A stretch of DNA of 64,000 nucleotides from Neodontobutis hainanensis (lineage: Eukaryota; Chordata; Actinopteri; Gobiiformes; Odontobutidae). Positions 51,901 through 63,470 of this stretch are shown here, piece after piece (within the stretch, counting starts at the first letter, position 1; every line of letters begins with the position of its first letter). Location: positions 623,001-687,000 of the forward strand of contig JALDNG010000092.1 in NCBI GenBank assembly GCA_024349245.1, written 5' to 3'. The position numbers were made by a program, and so were the translations under genes. The notes beneath the pieces are model-generated. The model did not search any database. It saw only the letters and a program-made list of their open reading frames with translations, and was not told the origin of the DNA.

Positions 51901-54900
51901 CATGAAGGATCTCAGAAAAATGTTTACTACAGACTGGACTGTTCTAAAAGAAGGTCTTGACTCTGTGTTATTAATACCTCTTTTTTTCCTGCACACGATG
52001 AAAACCACAACTGCTACAACAAGAGCTGCTGAAACCACAGGAACTGAAACCAGCAAACCTGCAACAGAACAAGCTGTTCATCATTGTGTCCAAACTGTCT
52101 GCAGCAAGAGACACAAGAGACACAAGAGACACAAGTGACTCAAGTGACTCAAGACACACACAAGAGACACAAGAGACACAAGAGACACAAGAGACACAAG
52201 TGACACAAGTGACTCAAGACACACACAAGTGTCTCAAGAGACACAAGTGACAGAAGACACACAAGAGACACAAGACACACACAAGTGTCTCAAGAGACAC
52301 AAGTGACACAAGAGACACAAGTGACAGAAGAGACACAAGAGACACAAGAGACACAAGTGACTCAAGAGACACAAGTGACACAAGTGACACAAGTGACGCA
52401 AGAGACACAAGAGACACAAGTGACTCAAGATGCAAGTGACACAAGTAACACAAGAGACACAAGAGACACAAGTGACACAAGAGACTCAAATAACACAAGT
52501 GACACAAGAGACACAAGAGACACAAGAGACTCAAGTGACACAAGAGACACAAGAGACACAAGTGACTCAAGAGACACAAGTGACACAAGAGACACAAGTG
52601 ACTCAAGTGACACAAGTGACGCAAGAGACACAAGAGACACAAGTGACTCAAGATGCAAGTGACACAAGTAACACAAGAGAAACAAGTGACACAAGTGACT
52701 CAAGTGACACAAGAGACTCAAATAACACAAGTGACACAAGAGACACAAGAGACTCAAGTGACACAAGAGACACAAGAGACTCAAGTGACACAAGAGACAC
52801 AAGAGACACAAGTGACTCAAGTGACTCAAGTGACTCAAGACACACACAAGAGACACAAGTGACACAAGAGACTCAAAAGACACAAGAGACTCAAGTGACA
52901 CAAGAGACACAAGTGACTCAAGACAAACAAGAGACACGAGTGACTCAAGACACACATGAGACACAAGTGACACAAGAGACACAAGTGACACAAGAGACAC
53001 AAGTGACACAAGAGACACAAGTGAGTCAAGTGACTCAAGAGACACAAGAGACACAAGTGAGTCAAGAGACACAAGAGACACAAGTGATACAAGAGACTCA
53101 AGATGCTAGAGACACAAGTGACTCAAGATGCAAGAGACACAAGTGACTCAAGTGACTCAAGACACACACAAGTGACACAAGAGACACAAGAGACACAAGT
53201 GACTCAAGAGACACAAGAGACACAAGTGACACAAGAGACTCAAGATGCTAGAGACACAAGTGACTCAAGAGACACAAGAGACACAAGTGACTCAAGTGAC
53301 TCAAATGACACAAGCAGCAAGAGACACAAGAGACACAAGAGACACAAGTGACTCAAGTGACTCAAATGACACAAGAGACACAAGTGACTCAAGTGACACA
53401 AGTGACTCAAGAGACTCAAGAGACACAAGAGACACAAGTGAGTCAAGTGACTCAAGAGACACAAGAGACACAAGTGAGTCAAGTGACTCAAGAGACACAA
53501 GAGACACAAGTGACTCAAGTGACACAAGTGACTCAAATGACACAAGAGACACAAGACACACAAGTGACACAAGTGACTCAAGAGACTCAAGAGACTCAAG
53601 AGACACAAGAGACACAAGAGACACAAGTGACACAAGAGACTCAAGATGCTAGAGACACAAGTGACTCAAGATGCAAGAGACACAAGTGACTCAAGTGACT
53701 CAAGACACACACAAGTGACACAAGAGACACAAGAGACACAAGTGACTCAAGAGACACAAGAGACACAAGTGACACAAGAGACTCAAGATGCTAGAGACAC
53801 AAGTGACTCAAGAGACACAAGTGACTCAAGTGACTCAAGATGCTAGAGACACAAGTGACTCAAGACACACAAGAGACACAAGTGACACAAGAGACACAAG
53901 TGACTCAAGTGACTCAAGAGACACAAGAGACACAAGTGACACAAGAGACTCAAGATGCTAGAGACACAAGTGACTCAAGATGCAAGAGACACAAGTGACT
54001 CAAGTGACTCAAGACACACACAAGTGACACAAGAGACACAAGAGACACAAGTGACTCAAGAGACACAAGATACACAAGTGACACAAGAGACTCAAGATGC
54101 TAGAGACACAAGTGACTCAAGAGACACAAGAGACACAAGTGACTCAAGTGACTCAAATGACACAAGAGACACAAGTGACTCAAGTGACACAAGTGACTCA
54201 AATGACACAAGAGACACAAGACACACAAGTGACACAAGTGACTCAAGAGACTCAAGAGACTCAAGAGACACAAGAGACACAAGTGACACAAGATGCAAGT
54301 GACACAAGTAACACAAGAGAAACAAGTGACACAAGTGACTCAAGTGACACAAGAGACACAAGAGACACAAGATACAAAAGACACAAGTGACTCAAGAGAC
54401 TCAAATAACACAAGTGACACAAGAGACACAAGAGACACAAGATACAAAAGACACAAGTGACTCAAGAGAAAAAAGTGACACAAGTGACTCAAGTGACAGA
54501 AGAGACACAAGAGACTCAAGTGACACAAGTGACACAAGAGACACAAGTGACACAAGTGACACAAGAGACACAAGATACAAAAGACACAAGTGACTCAAGA
54601 GACTCAAATAACACAAGTGACACAAGAGACACAAGAGACACAAGATACAAAAGACACAAGTGACTCAAGAGAAAAAAGTGACACAAGAGACACAAGAGAC
54701 TCAAGTGACACAAGAGACTCAAGTGACACAAGTAAAACACGTGACACAAGTGACTCAAGATACACAAGAGCCACAAGTGACATAAGAGACACAAGTGACA
54801 TAAGAGACTCAAATAACACAAGTGACACAATAGACACAAGAGACTCAAGTGACACAAGAGACACAAGAGACTCAAGTGACACAAGTAAAACACGTGACAC

Positions 54901-57900
54901 AAGTGACTCAAGATACACAAGTGGTGCAAGAGACTCAAATAACACAAGTGACTCAAGAGACACAAGTGACACAAGTGACACAAGTGACTCAAGTGACACA
55001 AGTGACGCAAGAGACACAAGAGACACAAGTGACTCAAGATGCAAGTGACACAAGTAACACAAGAGAAACAAGTGACACAAGTGACACAATAGACACAAGA
55101 GACTCAAGTGACACAAGAGACACAAGAGACTCAAGTGACACAAGTAAAACACGTGACACAAGTGACTCAAGATACGCAAGTGGCGCAAGTGACTCAAGTG
55201 ACACAAGATGCAAGTGACACAAGTAACACAAGTGACTCAAGAGACACAAGAAGCAAGAGACACAAGTGACACAAGAGACACAAGAGACACAAGTGACACA
55301 AGAGACACAAGAGACTCAATTGACACAAGGTGAAAGTGACACAAGAGACACAATTAATTCAAGTGACTCAAGAGACAAAAGTAACTCAAGAGACACAAGA
55401 AGCAAGAGACACAAGTGACACAATGACTGAAGAGACACAAGAGACACAAGATACAAAAGACACAAGTGACTCAAGTGACACAAGAGACACAAGAGACTCA
55501 AGTGACACAAGAGACTCAAGTGACACAAGTAAAACACGTGACACAAGTGACTCAAGATACACAAGTGGTGAAAGAGACTCAAATAACACAAGTGACACAA
55601 GATGCAAGTGACACAAGTGACTCAAGTGACACAAGTGACACAAGTGACACAAGATGCAAGTGACACAAGTGACACAAGTGACACAAGTGACACAAGTGAC
55701 ACAAGATGCAAGTGACACAAGTGACTCAAGAGACACAAGAGACACAAGATACAAAAGACACAAGTGACTCAAGAGAAAAAAGTGACACAAGTGACTCAAG
55801 TGACACAATAGACACAAGAGACTCAAGTGACACAAGATGCAAGTGACACAAGTAACACAAGTGACACAAGAGACACAAGAGAGACAAGAGACAGACGAGA
55901 CACAAGTGACACAAGATACAAGAGACACAAGTAACTCAAGAGACACAAGTGACACAAGACACACAAGTAACTCAAGAGACACAAGAGACTCAAGTAACAC
56001 AAGTAAAACACGTGACACAAGTGACTCAAGATACACAAGTGGTGCAAGAGACTCAAATAACACAAGTGACTCAAGTGACACAAGAGACACAAGAGACACA
56101 AGTGACTCAAGTGACACAAGTGACGCAAGAGACACAAGAGACACAAGTGACTCAAGATGCAAGTGACACAAGTAACACAAGAGAAACAAGTGACACAAGT
56201 GACTCAAGAGACACATTAGACACAAGTGACACAAGAGACTCAAATAACACAAGTGACACAAGAGACACAAGAGACTCAAGTGACACAAGAGACACAAGAG
56301 ACTCAAGTGACACAAGTAAAACACGTGACTCAAGTGACACAAGTAACACAAGAGAAACAAGTGACACAAGTGACTCAAGAGACTCAAGAGACACAAGAGA
56401 CACAAGTGACACAAGAGACTCAAATAACACAAGTGACACAAGAGACACAAGAGACACAAGATACAAAAGACACAAGTGACTCAAGAGACTCAAATAACAC
56501 AAGTGACACAAGAGACACAAGATACAAAAGACACAAGTGACTCAAGAGAAAAAAGTGACACAAGTGACTCAAGTGACACAAGAGACACAAGAGACTCAAG
56601 TGACACAAGATGCAAGTGACACAAGTAACACAAGTGACACAAGTGACACAAGACACACAAGTAACTCAAGAGACACAAGAGACTCAAGTGACACAAGTAA
56701 AACACGTGACACAAGTGACTCAAGATACACAAGTGGTGAAAGAGACTCAAATAACACAAGTGACTCAAGAGACACAAGTGACACAAGTGACACAAGTGAC
56801 TCAAGTGACACAAGTGACACAAGAGACACAAGTGACACAAGTGACTCAAGATACACAAGAGACACAAGAGACACAAGTGACTCAAGTGACACAAGTGACG
56901 CAAGAGACACAAGAGACACAAGTGACTCAAGATGCAAGTGACACAAGTAACACAAGAGAAACAAGTGACACAAGTGACTCAAGAGACACATTAGACACAA
57001 GTGACACAAGAGACTCAAATAACACAAGTGACACAAGAGACACAAGAGACTCAAGTGACACAAGAGACACAAGAGACTCAAGTGACACAAGTAAAACACG
57101 TGACTCAAGTGACACAAGTAACACAAGAGAAACAAGTGACACAAGTGACTCAAGAGACTCAAGAGACACAAGAGACACAAGTGACACAAGAGACTCAAAT
57201 AACACAAGTGACACAAGAGACACAAGAGACACAAGATACAAAAGACACAAGTGACTCAAGAGACTCAAATAACACAAGTGACACAAGAGACACAAGATAC
57301 AAAAGACACAAGTGACTCAAGAGAAAAAAGTGACACAAGTGACTCAAGTGACACAAGAGACACAAGAGACTCAAGTGACACAAGATGCAAGTGACACAAG
57401 TAACACAAGTGACACAAGTGACACAAGACACACAAGTAACTCAAGAGACACAAGAGACTCAAGTGACACAAGTAAAACACGTGACACAAGTGACTCAAGA
57501 TACACAAGTGGTGAAAGAGACTCAAATAACACAAGTGACTCAAGAGACACAAGTGACACAAGTGACACAAGTGACTCAAGTGACACAAGTGACACAAGAG
57601 ACACAAGTGACACAAGTGACTCAAGATACACAAGAGCCACAAGTGACATAAGAGACTCAAATAACACAAGTGACACAATAGACACAAGAGACTCAAGTGA
57701 CACAAGAGACACAAGAGACTCAAGTGACACAAGTAAAACACGTGAAACAAGTGACTCAAGATACACAAGAGCCACAAGTGACACAAGTGGTGAAAGAGAC
57801 TCAAATAACACAAGTGACTCAAGTGACACAAGTGACACAAGATGCAAGTGACACAAGTAACACAAGAGAAACAAGTGACACAAGTGACTCAAGATACACA

Positions 57901-60407
57901 AGAGCCACAAGTGACACAAGTGACACAAGTGACACAAGTGACACAATAGACACAAGAGACTCAAGTGACACAAGAGACACAAGAGACTCAAGTGACACAA
58001 GTAAAACACGTGACACAAGTGACTCAAGATACACAAGTGGTGCAAGAGACTCAAATAACACAAGTGACACAAGAGACACAAGTGACTCAAGTGACACAAG
58101 AGACACAAGAGACACAAGTGACTCAAGTGACACAAGTGACGCAAGAGACACAAGAGACACAAGTGACTCAAGATGCAAGTGACACAAGTAACACAAGTGA
58201 AACAAGTGACACAAGTGACTCAAGAGACTCAAGAGACACAAGTGACACAAGAGACACAAGTGACTCAAGAGAAACAAGTGACACAAGTGACTCAAATAAC
58301 ACAAGTGACACAAGAGACACAAGTGACTCAAGTGACACAAGAGACACAAGAGACACAAGTGACTCAAGTGACACAAGTGACGCAAGAGACACAAGAGACA
58401 CAAGTGACTCAAGATGCAAGTGACACAAGTAACACAAGTGAAACAAGTGACACAAGTGACTCAAGAGACTCAAGAGACACAAGTGACACAAGAGATAGAA
58501 GATGCAAGAGACACAAGTGACTCAAGAGAAACAAGTGACACAAGTGACACAAGAGACACAAGAGACTCAAGAGACACAAGTGACACAAGAGACACAAGTG
58601 ACTCAAGATACAAGAGACACAAGTGACACAAGAGACACAAGAGACTCAAGTGACACAAGATGCAAGTGACACAAGTGACTCAAGATGCAAGTGACACAAG
58701 TAACACAAGTGACACAAGAGACACAAGAGAGACAAGAGACAGACGAGACACAAGTGACACAAGATACAAGAGACACAAGTGACACAAGAGACACAAGAGA
58801 CTCAAGTGACACAAGATGCAAGAGACTCAAGTGACACAAGATGCAAGTGACACAAGTAACACAAGTGACACAAGAGACACAAGAGAGACAAGAGACACAA
58901 GAGACTCAAGTGACACAAGATGCAAGTGACACAAGTAACACAAGTGACACAAGAGACACAAGAGAGACAAGAGACAGACGAGACACAAGTGACACAAGAT
59001 ACAAGAGACACAAGTAACTCAAGAGACACAAGTGACACAAGAGACTCAATTGACACAAGATGAAAGTGACACAAGAGACACAAGAAGCAAGAGACACAAG
59101 TAACTCAAGAGACACAAGATACAAGAGATTCAAGAGACACAAGAGTCTCAAGTGACACAAGTAACTCAAGAGACACAAGATACAAGAGATTCAAGAGACA
59201 CAAGTGACTCAAGAGACATAATTGACACAGGTGACTCAAGTGACTCAAGAGACAGAAGTGCCACAAGTAACTCAAGAAACACAAGATACAAAAGACACAA
59301 GTGATTCAAATGACACATGAGACTCAAGTGACTCAAGAGAAACAAGTGACTCAAGAAACACAAGTGAATCAAGGGACACAAGTGACTCAAGAGAGACAAG
59401 TGACTCAAGAAACACAAGTGAATCAAGGGACACAAGAGACACAAGAGAGACAAGAGACACACGAGACACAAGTGACACAAGATACAAGAGACACAATTAA
59501 CTCAAGAGACACAAGTGACACAAGAGACACAAGTAACTCAAGAGACACAAGAGACTCAAGTGCCACAAGTGACACAAGAGACACAAGAGACTCAAGTGAC
59601 ACAAGAGACACAAGAGACACAAGAGACACAAGAGACTCAAGTGACACAAGAGACACAAGAGACTCAAGTGACACAAGTGACACAAGAGACACAAGAGACT
59701 CAAGTGACACAAGAGACACAAGAGACTCAAGTGACACAAGTTATTTAAGAGACACAAGTGAGTTGACTGACTCAAGAGACACATTGAGTGTGACCCATTA
59801 TAATGTAAGTCATATCTCACTTTTAAATTGAGATATTAAAATTTTAGCCAAGATTCTTGCCTGTAGACTGGAGACTGTCATGGCAGGCATAATGACCATG
59901 TTGTATCTCAGGCATCCACTCTTTAACTAACATCTGACACATGCTTCATGTCATACACTCACCTGCCTCCTCTGTCGTCCCTGAGACTATTGTGTCTCTG
60001 ATGCTGAGAAGGCATTTGATTAGGTGGAATGAGAATATGTTTTCATGGTGTTAAAAATGGTTTTAGTCAGAGCTTTATTTCCTGGATTATTCTGTCATTC
60101 TAAAGCTGCAGTCATCACAAATAATTTAAGCACACAATTTTTTTCTCTCCCAAGGCAAGGGCTGTCCCCTTACATTTACATTTATTTATTTAGTAGATGC
60201 TTTTATCCAAAGAGACTTACATTTAAAGTTCCATTCACCAGTGTTACAGCTGGAACACCACTGGAGGCACGGGGGGGTTATGTGTATTCCCCAAGGACAC
60301 AACGACAGTATGAACTGTGGGGAGAGTGGAAATCGAACCGCCTACCTTCTGGTTGAAGGACAACTGCTTTAACACTGAGCCACTGCGCTTCTTAGTCCCC
60401 TTTGTGT

Positions 60408-60468
<61 letters not shown>

Positions 60469-63445
60469 AGACTTTTACCTACATTCTCCAGTGATAGGTT
60501 AAAACTCTAAAAAAGTGAATGTTTTCCTGTAAATATCCAGGTAAAACTAATAAAAGATGCCTTTTAACATTTCTAAATCAGTCACACACTTTTCCATTTG
60601 TCCCTCATCCTGCTCTTAACTGTGTGAATAAATGTTGAGTGTGTTTACATATTTTAGATAAAAAGACGTCAGGAAATTGTGATATTTTACAGTAAGAAGG
60701 AGCAGGGATGTGCACACGTTTGGGTTATTGTTGCAACCCTTTTGCTCTCTTTGGCCAAAGTGACTTTCCGGGAACAAATTAATATAATTTGTTTTGATTG
60801 TTTTGAATTAACATAAATATCTTATTATGACTCTCACAGCCTTTGCCCGGATCGGAACCCCTCCTTCAGTGATGACCCCCTCATGTAATAGTAGTGATCC
60901 TATTTGTGTCAATGCATAGTTGTAAATGCTGCTCTGTACAATAGAAAATACACCCTTCGCTGAATATTTTTTCTTTCTAAACTATTTTTTTAAGTTTGGA
61001 CAGGAAACCCCCCCTCCCCCCTCCCCTTTGTCACACTGTGGTATGGTGTGGTGCTTCGGTGCACTTCTCATGACGTTGTCTCAGCTGTCACCTCAGTCTA
61101 CTGTCAGGGTAAAAGACAGTATTTACTATTCACTCAAAACTTTGCTTCCATTACACAGTTTATGTTGTAAGAAACACACTTTTTCATTTGCCCCTCACCC
61201 TGCTCTGTAACTGTGTGGTTAAAGGTTGGCTAGGTTTAACATGTTTATGTTTTATTAGAGCCTACATTCGAGGTAAAAGAAGATTAATACAAATAAATAA
61301 AGTTAGCCTACAGTAAGAAGGAGGTGATGCAACTTAGAAGTGAAACATTAACATTATTGCTGTTGGTTTTAAATTAATAATGAGATGAGTGAGAGTGGCG
61401 TTGCCAGGATGTGTTTCTGTGGTTTAAGCCCTGAATGTTTTGAGCATAGCCCCAGACCAACACTAAGGGGACATAAACGTGAGCACTGCTGACAGTCAGA
61501 AGACTGGAGCCTATGTCAGACTCAATAAACACATCTGCATGTTGAAAGCATGTCTTAAATTAACATATCGTTTATGTCCAACTATACACACGTTCTGCTT
61601 TAATAACAGAATTTATTGTTACTAAAGCAGTAAGTTCTACTTTAGTTAGTGAACCAAACGAATAGGCTACTGTATATTTGTGAGTTATTGTGAGTCTTTG
61701 AGGTGTGAGTAGCTGTCTTTCTTCTCAGCCACCAGTGTATCTGATATATGCTAGTTTGTTATGTCATATCCAGAGATAAAGTAAATCACAGATGTAGCTG
61801 ATTCTGTGCGAATGTGCTGCTAAAAACAGACTTTGTGGTTAACTACAGAGGTCCAGGGTTAATACTAATCCTGTTTGAATAGGGTTTAAGTCTGGTTTAG
61901 ACATATTTGAATCTGGAAATGTTTTAAAGATGATAAAATGCATTTTATCATCCCCACTCCAAACTCAAGAACAAAAGCTGGACTCTCTTTTGTGTGGCTT
62001 GTTTTATTACATAGATTCTTGGGAGAACCCTTCTGGACTGCATTAAGGTCATTGTTGATGCATTTGCTGAACTGTTGAAATATATTGTGCTTTGATCCAA
62101 ATCATTGGTATTTTGAAACGGCAGTGTCTGTAAATGTTCTTATATACTGTGTTATTGTTGTTTTTTCAGGTTTTGGTTAGTTTTGTTCACTTTACAATGT
62201 ATTTAATACAGATCACAACTCTATTTCATCTCTTCTGTTAATATTTACTAACCCCTGCCTCAGGTAGTCAATGTTAGTCTTCTCAGTTTACTATCCTTTT
62301 ATTACCATAGCTCTTTGTTTGGCTCGTTCTGACTGTGGGGGTGGTTCTTGTGGTAGTTCCTGTAAAAATACAGATAATAAAAATTTTTAGCATTTGTAAA
62401 AATTAAAAGAATAAAACCAGATAATGTTTTATATCAGTACTTGGGTTTATTTCTGCAGAACGATGGCTGAAGGTGAACTTCTGTTTATTCTCATCTGTAA
62501 CTTCACACTTCAGAGTCTGATAAAACTGTGAAGGTTGATCTTGATCCAGAAAAGACACACTGGCCTCACAGTCAGAGTGAGACATCTGCAGCTCTTTGTG
62601 ATCTTTGTTCACTTCTTCATCGTTGTTCAGCCACTTCACTTTGTGACTGCAGAGTCCATATTTCCTCACAGAACAGTTCAGTGTCACTCTGTCTTCATCT
62701 CTGTTTTCACTCACTGCACAAATGTGACACAAAGAGAAAATCCAAAAGTAATGACACTTCCTTAAAGCAACAGTGTGTGATATTTTTGTGAAAATGCTGA
62801 TAATATCTTTGTAATGTCAGTCTAAAGCCTGTGACAGTCTTATTCCTTACGTCTACAGCTGAGGACAACTGCTCTCTATGTTTTCATCTCAGTCTTTTAC
62901 ATTTGACTCTGCTCTGACTCCGTCACAGAGACGTGTGTCTAAGAGAACATTATCTTTAAAGAGTGTAGCTCAGAGTCCTTCAGAGGCTCACGGCTGTGGC
63001 CTCACTGCTCACCACAGAAAACACACTTCACATGAAACTGTTTCAATAATGTCACAGAGGTGACTTCATCAGGACAAGCTTTGAGCTCAAAATACAGGAA
63101 AATATGACTGAAAATAGAACAAATACTCACAGGTCACAACAGACAGACTGATGTAGGTGCTTCCTTTACTGATGTTCTCTTTGTCGGACTGTGAACAAAA
63201 GTAGTTTCCAGCCTGTTCCACTGAGACTCTCTCTAAAACCAGAGAACAGTTCTCAGACAGACTCACTCCTGAACTGACTTTCTTCTTCTGTCCTTTTTCA
63301 AAAAGGACTGTTGTTTGACTTGAGCCTCTGTAAAATTCCCAGTCGGTAAATTCACATTGAGGCTGATCAGGAGTTACATTTTCACAGAACAAACTGACGT
63401 CTGCTCCTTCTCTCACAGTTTGGTCCAAACGTCCTCCATTTGTTT
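48819..63445 (-). CDS. Inhibitory-type immunoglobulin-superfamily receptor (partial, signal exon outside window)
   Basis: Eight minus-strand exons with matching phases give 320 codons plus a stop: 63,445-63,131 (V-type Ig), 62,713-62,441 (second Ig), 62,359-62,306 (Thr-rich stalk), 52,058-51,978 (transmembrane), 51,734-51,706, 51,602-51,567, 49,083-49,030 and 48,941-48,819 (cytoplasmic tail). The protein would sit in the plasma membrane. Its tail carries VIYSSI and VIYSSV, which fit the ITIM consensus and in known receptors recruit SHP phosphatases, and YSNV, which fits a Grb2-type Y-x-N site. The architecture is that of teleost V-C receptors of the NITR/CD300-like sort; I cannot name the exact family. 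All extracellular exon borders are phase 1, as usual for Ig exons. Introns contain a Tc1 element and three minisatellites. The splice model is inferred from sequence only. Confidence 0.88.
49030..49083 (-). CDS. Ig receptor, cytoplasmic exon with first ITIM
   Basis: 54 nt, 18 codons, phase 0 to phase 0. The acceptor is TTGCTGTAG and the donor GTAAGC. It encodes ADPEDTVIYSSISISNSN. The V-I-Y-S-S-I core fits the ITIM consensus and closely parallels the motif in the next exon, suggesting the two tail exons arose by duplication. Confidence 0.85.
49267..50669 (-). mobile_element. Tc1/mariner transposon, degenerate
   Basis: The ends are inverted repeats (CACTGTGTGCAC...TTAGGCAA) inside flanking TA dinucleotides at 49,265-49,266 and 50,670-50,671. 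Length is 1,403 bp, near the norm for Tc1. The minus strand holds broken transposase. The frame at 50,141-49,950 contains VLWTDEMRVTLDGPDGWARGW, with the second catalytic D region, and the frame at 50,357-50,166 lies upstream. Frames are broken, so the copy is inactive. It sits in an intron of the Ig receptor gene, in the same orientation. Confidence 0.85.
50743..50943. repeat. 29-bp minisatellite, about seven copies
   Basis: The unit is built on CCTCAGGATCTGGTCTGACT then CTGGACCGG and is repeated about seven times with single-base variants. It lies in the intron between the second and third cytoplasmic exons of the Ig receptor gene. Confidence 0.9.
50944..51566. other. Intronic stretch with one signal-peptide-like frame
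   Basis: A plus-strand frame at 50,968-51,165 (65 codons) begins METQTLTVNLGLSLSFLLHQ. It has hydrophobic stretches at both ends, antisense to the Ig receptor gene. There is no splice or domain support. The rest is unremarkable intron. Confidence 0.35.
51567..51602 (-). CDS. Ig receptor, short cytoplasmic exon
   Basis: 36 nt, 12 codons (GMELTPAAAKDL), phase 0 on both sides. The acceptor is GTTTTCCAG and the donor GTGAGA. It is too small to identify alone but fits the reading frame exactly. Confidence 0.75.
51706..51734 (-). CDS. Ig receptor, juxtamembrane cytoplasmic exon
   Basis: 29 nt. The acceptor is TTTCTGCGCAG and the donor GTAAGT. It completes the glycine codon begun in the transmembrane exon and continues PRTGEDGNN in frame. 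Small exons of this kind follow the transmembrane exon in many fish Ig receptors. Confidence 0.8.
51978..52058 (-). CDS. Ig receptor, transmembrane exon
   Basis: 81 nt, phase 1 at both ends. The acceptor is TTCTGTTGCAG and the donor GTATTA. It encodes LLVSVPVVSAALVVAVVVF then IVCRKKR: about 22 hydrophobic residues with a basic stop-transfer cluster on the cytoplasmic side. There is no charged residue inside the membrane span, so no adaptor-pairing site is evident, in keeping with an inhibitory rather than activating form. Confidence 0.88.
52105..59785. repeat. 7.7-kb minisatellite of a 9-bp unit rich in AP-1 sites
   Basis: The array is built from 9-mers AGACACAAG, TGACACAAG and TGACTCAAG, with rarer TAACACAAG, AGATGCAAG, AGATACAAG and TAAAACACG variants, roughly 850 units. 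Because 9 is a multiple of 3, several frames stay open and give false proteins (T-Q-E/V and D-T-R/S on the plus strand, L-V-S on the minus). Higher-order structure is visible: about 775 bp at 56,085-56,860 is repeated at 56,860-57,637, and a module starting at 53,103 recurs at 53,646 and 53,955. It lies in the intron upstream of the transmembrane exon of the Ig receptor gene. Confidence 0.97.
56085..57637. repeat. 775-bp tandem higher-order duplication within the minisatellite
   Basis: Variant units such as ACACATTAGAC, GTAAAACACGTGACTC and the GGTGAAAGAG block recur in the same order and spacing 775 bp apart. The second copy departs from the first only near 57,637, where AGACACAAG becomes AGCCACAAG. 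Confidence 0.85.
59833..60175 (+). mobile_element. L1-like LINE reverse-transcriptase fragment
   Basis: A degenerate plus-strand reading gives ILAKILACRLETVMAGI, then SDAEKAFD, and ends at a GKGCPL motif. These correspond in order to the L1 motifs KxLAxRLExVL, LDAEKAFDRV and RQGCPLSP. Stops and frameshifts show it is dead. A SINE interrupts it within the GCPLSP motif, and a CTTAGTCCCCTTTG remainder follows at about 60,390. Confidence 0.75.
60170..60392 (-). mobile_element. tRNA-derived SINE inserted in the L1 remnant
   Basis: The minus-strand head has an A box (AGTGGCTCAGTG) and a B box (GGCGGTTCGATTTCC). The body shares TGTCCTTGGGGAATACACAT and CCAGTGGTGTTCCAGCTG with related copies. The tail reads CTCTTTGGATAAAAGCATCT then ACTAAATAAATAAATG, a common fish SINE tail. 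Short CCCTT-type repeats flank it. Confidence 0.75.
60409..60466. repeat. AT microsatellite
   Basis: About 55 bp of nearly uninterrupted (AT)n immediately after the SINE/L1 remnant. Confidence 0.95.
60467..62305. other. Intronic stretch, nothing recognised
   Basis: Part of the long intron between the stalk and transmembrane exons of the Ig receptor. No further exon with compatible phase or repeat family was identified. Confidence 0.45.
62306..62359 (-). CDS. Ig receptor, Thr-rich stalk exon
   Basis: 54 nt, phase 1 to phase 1. The acceptor is TTTTTACAG and the donor GTAATA. It encodes TTTRTTPTVRTSQTKSY. The Thr/Ser/Pro content suggests an O-glycosylated stalk joining the second Ig domain to the membrane. 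It is too short to appear as an open frame by itself and was found by following phases. Confidence 0.78.
62441..62713 (-). CDS. Ig receptor, second Ig-like domain exon
   Basis: 273 nt, phase 1 to phase 1. The acceptor is ATTTGTGCAG and the donor GTACTG, an acceptable but not ideal site. The domain has the usual cysteine pair (TLNCSV near residue 11 and LKCEVTD near residue 70), the core tryptophan (VKWL) and two extra cysteines (GLCSH and SDCEAS) that probably form a second disulfide. The pattern is familiar from fish receptor C-like domains paired with a V domain. Confidence 0.87.
63131..63445 (-). CDS. Ig receptor, V-type Ig domain exon
   Basis: 315 nt, phase 1 to phase 1. The acceptor is TTTTTCAACAG and the donor GTGAGT. 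The domain has VSLFCENV (first cysteine), DWEFYRG (core Trp), NCSLVLERVSVEQAGNYFC (a variant of the D-x-G-x-Y-x-C motif with the second cysteine) and ends TYISLSVVT. An extra cysteine pair (QCEF and ENCS) may add a second disulfide. This is the likely ligand-binding domain. Confidence 0.9.
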
Positions 63446-63470
63446 CTGTTGAAAAACACAAAACCAACAT

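Noticed and set aside
52214..59831. Dozens of overlapping open frames of 60-357 codons rich in T-Q-E, D-T-S or L-V-S
   Set aside because: A 9-bp repeat keeps phase every three codons, so stop-free frames arise automatically on both strands. They are products of the minisatellite.
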